From NCBI GenBank assembly GCA_016783825.1, contig JADHVV010000023.1, positions 1 through 34,684 on the forward strand: a stretch of DNA of 34,684 bases. Direction: 5' to 3'. Shown piece by piece: positions 1 to 8,631 of the stretch (positions are counted from its first letter, which is position 1; every line of letters starts with the position of its first letter). The stretch comes from Candidatus Zhuqueibacterota bacterium (GTDB taxonomy: Bacteria > Zhuqueibacterota > Zhuqueibacteria > Thermofontimicrobiales > Thermofontimicrobiaceae). A program made the translations under genes and the position numbers. Below the pieces are notes generated by a model that searched no databases, was not told the origin of the DNA, and saw only the letters and a list, made by a program, of their open reading frames with translations.

Positions 1-46
1 CACTAAAGCAACCGCGTTCTTTTGATGGTTCTTTGGTTTGGGACAT
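1..46 (-). CDS. Start of an unidentified gene leaving the window (partial)
   Basis: Reading the minus strand, an AAGGAGG-type ribosome binding site just above position 50 is followed by an ATG at 46 and an open frame to the window edge. The visible N-terminus is MSQTKEPSKERGCFS. The strong, well-spaced Shine-Dalgarno is the main reason to believe in it. Fifteen residues are too few to name a function; it has no signal-peptide character so far. It would be the next gene downstream of the 723-1457 lipoprotein, although 676 bases separate them. Confidence 0.55.
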   Translation of the reverse strand, partial: MSQTKEPSKERGCFS

Positions 47-722
47 ACTTTCCTCCTTAAATGTAGGGTTCATTTTCAAGGTGGAAAGTTGTTACCCCCT
101 AATTCGCCAAATTTGTTAAATGTTTTGTTAGCAAATACATTTAATAAGATAAATCTTTGCATGATCATGCTTTTCCTCACACTCGAATGCCAGAAGCTTA
201 TGCCGATTCTCCCCTACCTTCATTCTTATATCTCAGTACCGTCGGGCATGGTTCGGAATATTCCAGGGATAGAAATGATTTCCGAAGAGATTTAAAACAG
301 AAATTCTTTCAAGAAATTTTAAAAGAAAAATACTACGGTCTCGATACTTTAAAACCGGTAATCATTTCCCTTTGATCTGATTGGTAACATTTATCATTTG
401 ATAATTTGCCACCGTAAGAACAAAAATATTTCACCTATTATATTCATACTAATAACACCTTATCTTTGGTAAAAATATAAGAACTTTTAGTAACGACAAG
501 AAATTTGCAGGTGAATACAAAGTCATTTGGGATGGAAAGGGTGACCATGGGAAGGCTGTTTGTTGCGGAATCAATTTAAGTTAACTCAAAATAGGCAAAT
601 ATTTTTTTTCTTTACATCAATAAATCTCATAAAGGTCCAATTTATACATTAATTCAGAAGACTCATTTTTCCATTTCCAACTGATACATGACAAAGATAG
701 CAGTTGACATCCAATTTGGTAG
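47..722. other. Intergenic stretch with no intact gene
   Basis: This 676-base stretch is AT-rich. Two short overlapping plus-strand frames (38-295 and 157-375) lack ribosome binding sites and resemble no family I know, so I do not call them genes. The one recognisable item is a relic of a T9SS sorting domain on the plus strand at 456-584, listed separately. I saw no RNA gene or clear promoter. Confidence 0.6.
456..584 (+). pseudogene. Relic of a T9SS / FlgD-like C-terminal sorting domain
   Basis: The plus strand is open from 456 to a TAA at 582-584. It contains GKNIRTF and then AGEYKVIWDGKGDHGKAV, which matches the last part of the T9SS C-terminal domain (typically G-x-x-V/I-R-T-L ... AGxYxVxWDGxDxxGKxVxSGIYFY). 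The usual final strand after 'SGI' is replaced by NLS and a stop, and there is a stop immediately upstream at 453-455, so only the tail of a former secreted protein survives. It is opposite in orientation to every intact gene here. Recognition is by motif only. Confidence 0.6.
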
Positions 723-1457
723 CTATTGTTTATTTTGTAAAAAATTAATCCCTCGTAATTGAACATCGTCAAAACAACCAGTGTCATCAAAAGAACCAAC
801 TCCCACCAAACCATGTGATAATGTGGAATCTGTTGCTGTTAGGATTGGAACGTCCATATCATCAAGAAAGGCTTTGATCTCACCAGTACGTGATTGATAA
901 GTAACCTTGAAATTATGATAAGATTTATCGCCAAGTCTGGCATTGGACTCGCCAGCAGGTTCGTGATTGATCTTTACTCTATCTTTTCCATTTACTATTC
1001 CGATAATATTATGCTTTGATGCTGATTGCTTACAAAAATGAACATAATAAAAATGTGTTAAATCCTGGTAATGAAAAACAACATTCATATCCCTGCCATG
1101 AATAAGAGTATCTTGAGTCGATTTAATTTTCCCGGTAAAAACAAAATCTTTTACATCAAAGTTCTTAAGTAGTGTATAGGCTTGAGGAGACCTGATCTCT
1201 CTTTCAGGTCCTGGGTGAATCAAAGCATAAACTTTTGAGCCACTATCTTGAATAATTTTCCAAACCTCTTTTGGGTAACTGACCCATTCATCAGTTTTAC
1301 CATCTTCGAAATCTTCTGTTATTAAAACAGGTAATTCCTGCAGGTTTTTTCCTGAACCAGACTTTTTTGATTCACTACATGATATAAAAAAGAAAATAAA
1401 AAGCAAAATTGATACCATCTTTAAAACGGTATTACTATTTATAAAAATTAAACGCAT
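723..1457 (-). CDS. Lipoprotein with laminin-G / DUF1080-like beta-sandwich
   Basis: 244 residues. A hydrophobic N-terminus ends in a lipobox (FISC, Cys27), so the mature protein is probably membrane-anchored. The rest fits a concanavalin-like sandwich of the DUF1080 / 3-keto-disaccharide hydrolase type: an opening 'EDFEDGKTDEW' strand, a central 'MNVVFHYQDLTHFYYVHF' stretch, and a closing 'GLVGVGSFDDTGCFDDVQL' strand typical of these folds. Such proteins bind or cleave sugars in polysaccharide-utilisation loci, but no catalytic residue can be assigned here. The start ATG at 1457 has AAGGAG upstream. It is the last gene of a run with the aldo/keto reductase, 27 bases upstream. Function is inferred from fold only. 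Confidence 0.6.
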   Translation of the reverse strand: MRLIFINSNTVLKMVSILLFIFFFISCSESKKSGSGKNLQELPVLITEDFEDGKTDEWVSYPKEVWKIIQDSGSKVYALIHPGPEREIRSPQAYTLLKNFDVKDFVFTGKIKSTQDTLIHGRDMNVVFHYQDLTHFYYVHFCKQSASKHNIIGIVNGKDRVKINHEPAGESNARLGDKSYHNFKVTYQSRTGEIKAFLDDMDVPILTATDSTLSHGLVGVGSFDDTGCFDDVQLRGINFLQNKQ

Positions 1458-1484
1458 ATCTATTCTCCTTAATAAGATAAAATA

Positions 1485-2459
1485 TTATGCCACCATTCCA
1501 TCATGATAGCCCGGTCTTGCCCAACACAAAACATGAGGTCCAGCTAAATGTGATAATCTTGTTTCCAGAGTTTTTCTATTAATTTCCACTTTTTTTTCTG
1601 AGACAAACTTATTTACTATACGAATATTTTCTAGTAAAGTCTCTCTGCCAAAATGCCCAATCATTGAAGTAGCTACTCCGGGTTGAGTCCAGGCATATTG
1701 CAATAATTCCCCAGGTGTAGCTTCTTTGCCAACAATGTTCCGCATTACTTTCATAGCAATTACACCAACATTTTTTTTGTTTGCTGCTGGTAATGCAACT
1801 TCTGCAAAATCACCGTATTTAGTCGGATTCATTGCCAATAGCGCAACATCGATGTCTAATTTTTCAATTAGCTCCTTTGATTTTTGAGAACTATTCATAC
1901 AGGAAAATCCGATGAAACGAACAACACCTTCGTCTTTTAACTGATTCATCATCTTATAAACGCCTTTTTCCAATACAGCAATATCTTCAGAAGGCTCGAT
2001 GCTGTGAATCATTAGGATATCAATATAATCTGTTCGCATATGCTTGAGACTGCGTTCAATCTCTTTCTTGGCTTCATCCGGTTTTCTTGATTCAAACTTT
2101 GTTGAAATAATGATATTATCTCGATACTTTGGCAGTATTCTTCCAAATCGTTCCTCACTGCTCATGGAAGCGCCCCATTGATAACCTGAACTTGTATCAA
2201 AAAAATTAATACCAGACTCCACTGCTTTCTCCAAAATCGACTCCCAGTCTCCATCTTTATTTTTAAGAAATTGAGATCCACCACCAAATGAGAGAATAGA
2301 CACTTCTAATCCTGTTTTGCCCAAAGTACGCATGGGCATTTTATCAAATTTTTGTTGCTTACATAAAGAGAAAAATCCAATTGAAGAGAGACCAATAATC
2401 CCGGCTGATGATTGTTTTAAAAAGTCTCGGCGTGAAATATTTGAACGTATTGTTTTCAT
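1485..2459 (-). CDS. Tat-exported aldo/keto reductase
   Basis: 324 residues. The N-terminus carries a twin-arginine signal (SRRDFLKQS) followed by a hydrophobic segment ending in SLC, which may also be lipidated. The mature part is an NAD(P)H-dependent aldo/keto reductase barrel with the expected tetrad: Asp88 (FFDTS), Tyr93 (SGYQ), Lys121 (STKFE) and His152 (LMIHS). Export by Tat fits a protein that folds around its cofactor before transport, as in sugar oxidoreductases of Bacteroidota and Planctomycetes. The ribosome binding site is weak. It sits between the alginate-lyase-like gene and the sandwich lipoprotein. Physiological substrate unknown; a sugar or oxo-sugar is a reasonable guess. 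Confidence 0.85.
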   Translation of the reverse strand: MKTIRSNISRRDFLKQSSAGIIGLSSIGFFSLCKQQKFDKMPMRTLGKTGLEVSILSFGGGSQFLKNKDGDWESILEKAVESGINFFDTSSGYQWGASMSSEERFGRILPKYRDNIIISTKFESRKPDEAKKEIERSLKHMRTDYIDILMIHSIEPSEDIAVLEKGVYKMMNQLKDEGVVRFIGFSCMNSSQKSKELIEKLDIDVALLAMNPTKYGDFAEVALPAANKKNVGVIAMKVMRNIVGKEATPGELLQYAWTQPGVATSMIGHFGRETLLENIRIVNKFVSEKKVEINRKTLETRLSHLAGPHVLCWARPGYHDGMVA

Positions 2460-2521
2460 AATGAAAAAACCTTATATTTATTTTATTGTATATTATTTAG
2501 CTTATTCTACTTTTATTGAAC

Positions 2522-2545
2522 TATTACATCTTTTACGATGTAATA
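2522..2545. repeat. Short intergenic hairpin
   Basis: A perfect 9-bp inverted repeat, TATTACATC / GATGTAATA, with a 6-base loop lies between the alginate-lyase-like gene and the aldo/keto reductase. It has no adjoining T-run on the minus strand, so it is more likely a processing or attenuation hairpin, or chance in AT-rich DNA, than a classical terminator. Confidence 0.4.
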
Positions 2546-2600
2546 TTCACCAAGAATTTAACCAATTTTTGTTTTAGTTTCAAGACTTTTTCTTAATTAA

Positions 2601-3854
2601 TCACCAAATTTTTGGATAAAGTAAATTCACTCTTTCAGTAATAATATCTAAATCTGGCAGTACTGTGATTAATTGTTCATATTTGGGTTCTTCAAAATAT
2701 ATCGAGGCCATTCGTAGCAACACAGACATATCAAAATAACATCCCTGCCAACTTGTAATTTGCTGGTATTGCCATTCTTTTTTCTGTATTGCATAAGGGA
2801 TAAGAAATTCTAAAGCCTTTTGAATGCTGCGACCGTCTTCCGTTTCAAAATCCCAGATATCCACACCAACAATATCGCCTAACTTTGCTGCGGCAAACAT
2901 CGCTTCCAGATTGAATGTGCTGTAAGAAAAAGCTCGTGTCCTTTCTAATTCTCGTGGTTGCCGACCATCTGGTTCAATCTGATCTGCAATACGTTTCATT
3001 TTGAATTTGCGCAATACTTCTTTTGCTTTCTCTTCCTTACCGGTATATAAGGAAAAATAGGCAACCTGAACATCGTACCAGGTGCCATGGTTATTATCTC
3101 TTGCTGCTTCCTTTTGTCCGTTCTTACTATGCAATAGCCATTTCAAATATTGCGCAAACCACTCCTCCAACTCTTTTTGATCCTGCTCTGTCCAATAGTT
3201 CGATTCGGAGATTAATCCAACTCCATCAGCTATCCGAAAAAACGATCTTGTATCAATGATACCAACTCCTCGACCATCGGAAATTCCAGGTATATGCTGG
3301 GCATACTTTAAATGCGGATTCATACGGGTTGCTTTGTTCAGAAACCAGTTTCGCACCAATTTGGCAGCATGTTCAGCATAATTTTCATTGTCCGTTAAAA
3401 AATAAGCTAACGCGAGTGTCGATACATTCAAATCTAACTCGCGCAGCGGACGTTTATCATATTGTTCCCGTTTCGGATTAGTTCTTCCGTCATGACGAAC
3501 ATAGGGTAAACCATCTTCAGTTTCCGGATTAGACCACCAATAAGGCGATAAACTCATGTAATCATGTTTATCACCACTGGGCGGGGTAAATGGTTTGGTC
3601 ATCACTGAAAATGATCCTGCTTTTAAACTGATATTTGCTTCATCAGATATTTTATTAAACGCTGGTAATAATTTTTTATCACCTTCTAAAATGCGCTGTT
3701 TTACCTTTGTGAGCATTTCAAGGTCGAGTAAAAATATACGAGGTACATTTATTCCATTTGTTTCTTTTGCAATGTTTGTATTTATATAACAGAATAGTAC
3801 ACAAAAAATAACAAGATAAGCTATTAATTTTTTTAGTCCATCTTTAATTCGCAT
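2601..3854 (-). CDS. Secreted alginate-lyase-family protein (PL5/PL38-like)
   Basis: 417 residues with an N-terminal hydrophobic export segment (about 8-26). The sequence fits the alpha/alpha-toroid Alginate_lyase family: PPSGDKHDYMS (91-101) followed by PYWWSNP (104-110), and the catalytic-site motif NNHGTWYD at 254-261 with His256. Length is normal for a single-domain enzyme. Family members split uronic-acid polymers (alginate, glucuronan) by beta-elimination; the exact polymer cannot be told from sequence. The start at 3854 has AAGGA about 8 bases upstream. It follows the T9SS-sorted ARH-like gene after 258 bases and suggests that the locus handles a polysaccharide or uronate-containing material. 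Confidence 0.8.
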   Translation of the reverse strand: MRIKDGLKKLIAYLVIFCVLFCYINTNIAKETNGINVPRIFLLDLEMLTKVKQRILEGDKKLLPAFNKISDEANISLKAGSFSVMTKPFTPPSGDKHDYMSLSPYWWSNPETEDGLPYVRHDGRTNPKREQYDKRPLRELDLNVSTLALAYFLTDNENYAEHAAKLVRNWFLNKATRMNPHLKYAQHIPGISDGRGVGIIDTRSFFRIADGVGLISESNYWTEQDQKELEEWFAQYLKWLLHSKNGQKEAARDNNHGTWYDVQVAYFSLYTGKEEKAKEVLRKFKMKRIADQIEPDGRQPRELERTRAFSYSTFNLEAMFAAAKLGDIVGVDIWDFETEDGRSIQKALEFLIPYAIQKKEWQYQQITSWQGCYFDMSVLLRMASIYFEEPKYEQLITVLPDLDIITERVNLLYPKIW

Positions 3855-4008
3855 TTTTTCCTTCTTAATCTTTTGTTTAATTGTAAGTTATTTTAACCCA
3901 CTAATATATCTATTTTTTGGTATTAATTTAACGATAATATTCAGCTTTTACATTACTTATAACATTCTGATCAGCAAAGTATTCAGCAGGAATAAAATAC
4001 AATTAAAA

Positions 4009-4082
4009 ATATCCGTGAAAATCTGTGTCATCCGCGTTATAGTAATTTTATAATGTAATTCGCTAATTCGTGGCTAATTCCT
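4009..4082. repeat. Word-like degenerate intergenic repeat
   Basis: The text 'ATCCGTGAAAATCTGTGTCATCCGCG' type, followed by 'TTCGCTAATTCGTGGCTAATTC', is built from repeated near-identical words. A related 'TTAGCCACGAATGCACGAATTA' stretch lies at 30347-30411. Neither codes for anything. I know this style of repeat from intergenic DNA of many environmental bacteria but know no function. Confidence 0.4.
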
Positions 4083-4112
4083 TTGCAAAAAAATGATTGA
4101 ACTGACAAGAGA

Positions 4113-5918
4113 TTATCGCACTAAAATACACTTTTTTGTCGCTTGAAAACTACCAGCTTGTAATTTGTAATAATATATCCCGCTGGCAAGACCAATAAAA
4201 TTCCAGGTATACCGGTGATTACCGGGAAATAAGTTCTGCGACACCAGCGTCTTAACCTTCTCTCCCTTAATGTTATAGACTTTTAATGTTACAAAACTTT
4301 CCTGATGGATGGAAAATTCAATTGTTGTAAATGGATTGAATGGATTGGGATAATTTTGGCTTAAGCTGAAATTTACAGGAATTTGTTCATTGGCATAATC
4401 CAAACCGCTGGGACTGTAAATAATAGCATTTGTTAAATAAATACCGGCTCTGTTCGTCGGATTCATAACTCTAAGACGCACCTTATGCTCTGACATTGGC
4501 AACTGATATTTCCAAAACGGAATGAATTTTCGTACTGTATAATTTGTCGGTATGTTTGTGGTTTCTACATAATTTCCATCAATGTACATTGCAACCTTAA
4601 AGGTATAATCTGTTGTTATTCCTTGTGCAAGCCATGCTTCTCCATTTACTGCAAATCCATTTCCTACAAACTGGAAGGTGACGTCATCGGTCAAAAAAGT
4701 ATATAATTCTTTCTTCTCAAGAGGATAATGCCCATCAAATCCAACTTCTAATTGTACCGGTTCTGGATTTTGTACTTTTATCGCTGCTTTTTCTCCGTCC
4801 ACATCACCGCCATTTTTCTCGATTAGCTCCAGTGCCTGACGATAAGACATATCATAAGCGTCCAGAAGAGAAATAGTGGTATGTTGGAAATCAATTGGTT
4901 CTACTTCGGAAAGCCCTTGCTTCCAATAATCCGGAATACTGTCACAACCGATCACAGTGCCGAGTATTCCGCCAGCGCTTGCGGGATTACAATCAGAATC
5001 ATCACCGCAGCGTGTACTAATGTCAATTGTTTTACCAAAATCCCTTTCTCCGTACAACAGTCCGACTAATATCCATGCGGAATTAATTTTCGCATCAATA
5101 TTAAAATCGCTAAAAACTCCATGGGGGCAGCCAACATCATTATTCCACTTATCATGTACTTTTAGCCAGGTAATTTTCCAGTTGTCTGGATTTTGAGAAT
5201 GCCAATTAATAACATCCCGCATGCATAATCCGTACTTGCTTTCGGGTGGAATAACTTTTAAAGCCTCTTCAACAATGTAGTTTATATCTTTCGAAACAAA
5301 AGCCAGAGCATACATAGCTGCCACATACACCCCGCCATACCAGCCGTCACCATAGTTCATTATATGGCCAATTTTATCACATATATTAGAGGATGTATTG
5401 ACCATTCCGGGACTCATGAGTCCTGCGAAATCTGCCTCGATTTGAAAATCGATATCATCAGCACAGGGATTGTTAAGCCAATGTCCCGATTGCGGCGGCA
5501 TTATACCGTTCAGGATATTGTACCGGGCACACTGATTGGCATGCCAAAGATAATAATCCGCATAAGCAAATGCATGTGCAAAAGAACTGGCGGGTGCATC
5601 CAAACCTTCTGTTTCAAATACTTCGACAAAGGTCAAGTCCATGTAGATATCATCGTACAGCCAAGGTGAATCGTCGTACCATTCCTTCATGTATCCGTCA
5701 TACCACGGAATTACGTGATAATCGGGGATCATTCTGCTTCTGAACTGAAATTCAGTCGACCCGCCATAAGTACAGGCAATTGTCTGACCCGCCCAGCCGC
5801 CTTTAATTTTATCCTGCAATATCTCGAGTGGTATTTCAATTGTTGCGTCCTGGGCACAAACGATACAGCTCATTAAACTGATTGCATACGACACAAATAA
5901 AACTAAAGCGTATTTCAC
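4113..5918 (-). CDS. ARH-fold hydrolase with T9SS C-terminal sorting domain
   Basis: About 600 residues. The GTG at 5918 is preferred to the ATG at 5927: the GGAGG at 5928-5932 abuts the ATG but sits 9 bases from the GTG, and the shorter form begins with a clean signal peptide (MKYALVLF...VCAQD). Numbering from the ATG: the ARH-like domain spans about 35-375, with GGWAGQ...GGSTEF (43-60), the acidic pair in YDDIYMDLTF (91-100), LWHANQ (128-132), DDIDFQIEADF (158-167), NYGDGWYGG (191-199) and RCGDDSDCNP (306-315, metal-type D-S-D). A beta-sandwich follows (about 390-505), then a T9SS sorting domain with NYPNPFNP at 525-532. Family members remove ADP-ribose from proteins, but this exported branch is divergent and its substrate is unknown. 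By eye it is very close to the 14171-15721 paralog, which lacks the sorting domain. Confidence 0.85.
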   Translation of the reverse strand: MKYALVLFVSYAISLMSCIVCAQDATIEIPLEILQDKIKGGWAGQTIACTYGGSTEFQFRSRMIPDYHVIPWYDGYMKEWYDDSPWLYDDIYMDLTFVEVFETEGLDAPASSFAHAFAYADYYLWHANQCARYNILNGIMPPQSGHWLNNPCADDIDFQIEADFAGLMSPGMVNTSSNICDKIGHIMNYGDGWYGGVYVAAMYALAFVSKDINYIVEEALKVIPPESKYGLCMRDVINWHSQNPDNWKITWLKVHDKWNNDVGCPHGVFSDFNIDAKINSAWILVGLLYGERDFGKTIDISTRCGDDSDCNPASAGGILGTVIGCDSIPDYWKQGLSEVEPIDFQHTTISLLDAYDMSYRQALELIEKNGGDVDGEKAAIKVQNPEPVQLEVGFDGHYPLEKKELYTFLTDDVTFQFVGNGFAVNGEAWLAQGITTDYTFKVAMYIDGNYVETTNIPTNYTVRKFIPFWKYQLPMSEHKVRLRVMNPTNRAGIYLTNAIIYSPSGLDYANEQIPVNFSLSQNYPNPFNPFTTIEFSIHQESFVTLKVYNIKGEKVKTLVSQNLFPGNHRYTWNFIGLASGIYYYKLQAGSFQATKKCILVR

Positions 5919-6058
5919 TAGAGGCATCCTCCGTAATTATTGAGCTAATCTGTTGTCAGTTCAATTTTCGTTTTCTCCGTCAAAAAGAAGGCGGGTTTTC
6001 AATTTGCAAAAATTTCTGAACTGATGTACATATTTTAAATTCACTGAAAAAGGCTAAG

Positions 6059-6074
6059 TCCGTCAGCTGACGGA
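6059..6074. repeat. Perfect 16-bp palindrome
   Basis: TCCGTCAGCTGACGGA is a perfect palindrome in the 290-base gap between the esterase and the T9SS-sorted ARH-like gene. I found one copy in the window. It resembles REP-type or operator palindromes, and nothing in the surroundings tells which. Confidence 0.45.
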
Positions 6075-6161
6075 TGAGGCTAAGAAAGGTTAGGGGAGAA
6101 AATTTGCAAATTTGAATTTTAAAATATTTATTGTATTAATCTTTTTTAACCATAGCCTTTG

Positions 6162-6191
6162 CACTAAAGTATTAAAACCTGTACTTTAGTG
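6162..6191 (-). terminator. Hairpin just downstream of the esterase gene
   Basis: A perfect 10-bp inverted repeat, CACTAAAGTA / TACTTTAGTG, with a 10-base loop sits 27 bases past the esterase stop codon. There is no T-run after it on the minus strand, so intrinsic termination is doubtful; mRNA 3'-end stabilisation is an alternative. Confidence 0.35.
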
Positions 6192-6217
6192 TGATAAGTA
6201 CTCATAAGAGCAACTGT

Positions 6218-7237
6218 TTATCTTCCCCATGCGTCGTAGCGCGGGAATTCATAGCCCCAAATATTTCGAAGCATTACCGTATATTGCACTGCAATTGATG
6301 CGGACAACTCACGTCCCCAGTAGTCCTCTTCATGTGTCCCCTCTGACTGACCGTAATGAAAGGCAATATCGTTTTCAATGAGCAACTTTGCAAAATCTTT
6401 GGCTGAGTTGAACAGAAAATCGCTGACACCACAATCGAGGTATATATGGGGAAGCTGTTCTTTCGGCACTTGCAGCACCAGTTTAAAAGGATCGACCGTA
6501 TCGGCTTGTTCAACGGTGAGAAACGGCTGACCAGCCGGTGTTCTCTCCTTAATTGTTGAATATCCTTCCAGATCAATATCCCGGTACCGCGACACGGTAT
6601 CCTCTGCAATTTTTTCCCAGATCACAAACGGCTTCTCACCCTTTTCTAAATGGTCCCGGCATTGCGCGGCCCAGCCGAGTGCACCGCTCAGGCTGCCGAC
6701 CGAGCAAAAAAGGTCGGGGTTAGATAATCCAAGCGAAATAGCGCCAAATCCGCCCATTGAAATACCGTTGATCGCCCTGCCGTTTCTTTCGGCGACTGTG
6801 CGGAAATGTGTATCCACATAATTAATTATATCGACACATACATGATCGGCAAAATTATTCTGCTGGTTATTTTCCGACTTCGCCCAATTAACGTACCACG
6901 AGTTACCCACATCTACCATCACCACGATCATGTCAAACAGGTTCAAGTACTCCGGGACACCCACATATTTGAATTCGTTATAATTGGAGGTCAGCCCGTG
7001 ACATAAATAAAGAACTGGATAACATAGCTCCGATTTATCGTACCCGCGCGGCAATACCACATTAATCGCCATATCCCGTTTCACTGATTCCGAATAGAAC
7101 TTTACTTCGGTCACCGGCAATGGTTCCATGTTTATGTAGCCAAGTGAATTCAAGTTTGGATTCTTATCGTTGCGGTTGGAGCAACCCATAATAGTAAGAA
7201 ACAATAGTACGAGGATTAATAACAATCTCTGTTTCAT
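6218..7237 (-). CDS. Lipoprotein esterase (esterase D / acetyl-xylan-esterase-like)
   Basis: About 339 residues from the ATG at 7237, chosen because AAGGGAG lies 8 bases upstream and the N-terminus then forms a lipoprotein signal (IMGC, Cys19). The alpha/beta-hydrolase elements are all visible: an oxyanion strand 'PVLYLCHGLTSNYNEF', nucleophile Ser160 in GISMGG, acid in 'LDCGVSDFLF', and the histidine in 'EGTHEEDYW'. This 'putative esterase' family includes S-formylglutathione hydrolase, feruloyl and acetyl-xylan esterases and mycolyltransferases. A lipid-anchored form in a glycan or glycoside locus suggests removal of acyl groups from sugars. It follows ribokinase 1 by about 290 bases. Confidence 0.85.
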   Translation of the reverse strand: MKQRLLLILVLLFLTIMGCSNRNDKNPNLNSLGYINMEPLPVTEVKFYSESVKRDMAINVVLPRGYDKSELCYPVLYLCHGLTSNYNEFKYVGVPEYLNLFDMIVVMVDVGNSWYVNWAKSENNQQNNFADHVCVDIINYVDTHFRTVAERNGRAINGISMGGFGAISLGLSNPDLFCSVGSLSGALGWAAQCRDHLEKGEKPFVIWEKIAEDTVSRYRDIDLEGYSTIKERTPAGQPFLTVEQADTVDPFKLVLQVPKEQLPHIYLDCGVSDFLFNSAKDFAKLLIENDIAFHYGQSEGTHEEDYWGRELSASIAVQYTVMLRNIWGYEFPRYDAWGR

Positions 7238-7531
7238 TGTGTGACTCCCTTTTAAAAAAAACGTAGTGGTCAAAATTTCAATCATAAATGAAGAATGATT
7301 GTTTAATACAAGGCATTATCTTACATAAAGATTCTCTCCCCCTAATTTTACAGTCGCTCACAAATATAGAAAAATCAAACGAATTCATTGATTAACGCTA
7401 ATCATTAGTGGGACAGGAATACAGCAATCCCTTCAGGACGCAGTAAGAAAATCCTATATTAATTTCTATATGTATTTTTCATTTTTTCATAAAACTTTTG
7501 ACACTACCAAAAAAAATGTAAAAATGTATGC

Positions 7532-8452
7532 CTAATTCCACAGTAGTTTTTCAACATCTTCTCGCTGAGGCGCAGACGGTTGGGCTCCTAATTTGGTAAC
7601 TGATAGAGCTGCTGCTGCATTTGCAAAACGCAAACCATTTTTTAACGATTTTTTCTCGGCTAAAGCAACAGATAGAGCACCGTTAAATACATCACCTGCA
7701 GCGGTAGCATCGACAGCTTCTACCTTATATCCCGGAATCATTTCACTAACATCAGCAGTTACCAACAACGCACCCTTACTCCCCATCGTTACAATTACTG
7801 TATCAACTCCTTTAGCTATTAACACCCGTGCTGCTTGTTCAGCACTTTTTTCATCTTTAACTAAAATGCCGGTCAATAATTCAGACTCAGATTCATTTGG
7901 TGTTAAAATCGTTAAATTTTGAAAAAGTGAGTCATCAAGAGGCTGTGCTGGGGCCGGATTTAGAATGACTTTCACTCCACATTCATTTGCAATTTGCGCG
8001 GCAGCGTTAACCGTTTCCAGTGGAATTTCTAATTGCATAACAAGAATATCCGACGAACTAATCACATTTTTTGCTTTGATAATATCTTGTGGAGAAAGAT
8101 TTAAATTAGCGCCCGAGGCAACTGCAATGCTGTTTTCGCCTTCATCATCCACAAAAATTTCCGCAACACCAGACGGAGCTTTCTTATCCTTTATTATATA
8201 ATCGACATTTATCTTATCTGCGATAAAACCTTCTACAGCCTTATCACCAAACATATCTTCACCAACACGGGCGATAAATGATACCGAACCACCTGCCCGT
8301 GCTGCAGCTACAGCCTGATTAGCTCCTTTTCCTCCTGCTGCTGATAAAAATTTACCGCCAAGAATTGTTTCACCCGGTTTAGGAATTCGCGGGACTTTAA
8401 TGATCATATCGGTATTCGAGCTGCCGACAACGACAATCTTCGCCTTATCCAT
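7532..8452 (-). CDS. rbsK: Ribokinase (PfkB family), copy 1
   Basis: 306 residues from the ATG at 8452, where AGGAG precedes at good spacing; a longer frame to 8527 has no such site. Ribokinase phosphorylates D-ribose to ribose-5-phosphate in the cytoplasm. Visible hallmarks are the N-terminal SSNTDMI strand, GGKGAN sugar-binding motif (40-45), NPAPA, TPNE, VTMGSKGA, and the catalytic-base motif AAGDVFNGA with Asp254. The alanine-rich 'DATAAGD' form is characteristic of true ribokinases, so ribose is the favoured substrate, although related PfkB kinases cannot be excluded. It lies just downstream of a GRP/RhaT-type permease, suggesting uptake followed by phosphorylation. A second, divergent ribokinase is at 25538-26470. 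Confidence 0.9.
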   Translation of the reverse strand: MDKAKIVVVGSSNTDMIIKVPRIPKPGETILGGKFLSAAGGKGANQAVAAARAGGSVSFIARVGEDMFGDKAVEGFIADKINVDYIIKDKKAPSGVAEIFVDDEGENSIAVASGANLNLSPQDIIKAKNVISSSDILVMQLEIPLETVNAAAQIANECGVKVILNPAPAQPLDDSLFQNLTILTPNESESELLTGILVKDEKSAEQAARVLIAKGVDTVIVTMGSKGALLVTADVSEMIPGYKVEAVDATAAGDVFNGALSVALAEKKSLKNGLRFANAAAALSVTKLGAQPSAPQREDVEKLLWN

Positions 8453-8631
8453 ATTTGCTCCTATTTTAAAATTATTTAGTGTAAAAGTATTCTCTAATCG
8501 TTTGATCTCATATTGTAACATCAACAAGCACCGATGCCATCGCTCTAAGCGAAAGCATCGGTTTAAAATTCAACAAGTATAGTTCGTAAGATTCACATCA
8601 TGTACTTATCTCGACATCGTCTGGTGAAAAT

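Noticed and set aside
38-375. Two overlapping plus-strand frames near the left edge
   Set aside because: No ribosome binding site, no recognisable motif, and they overlap each other in different frames; composition looks like AT-rich intergenic DNA.
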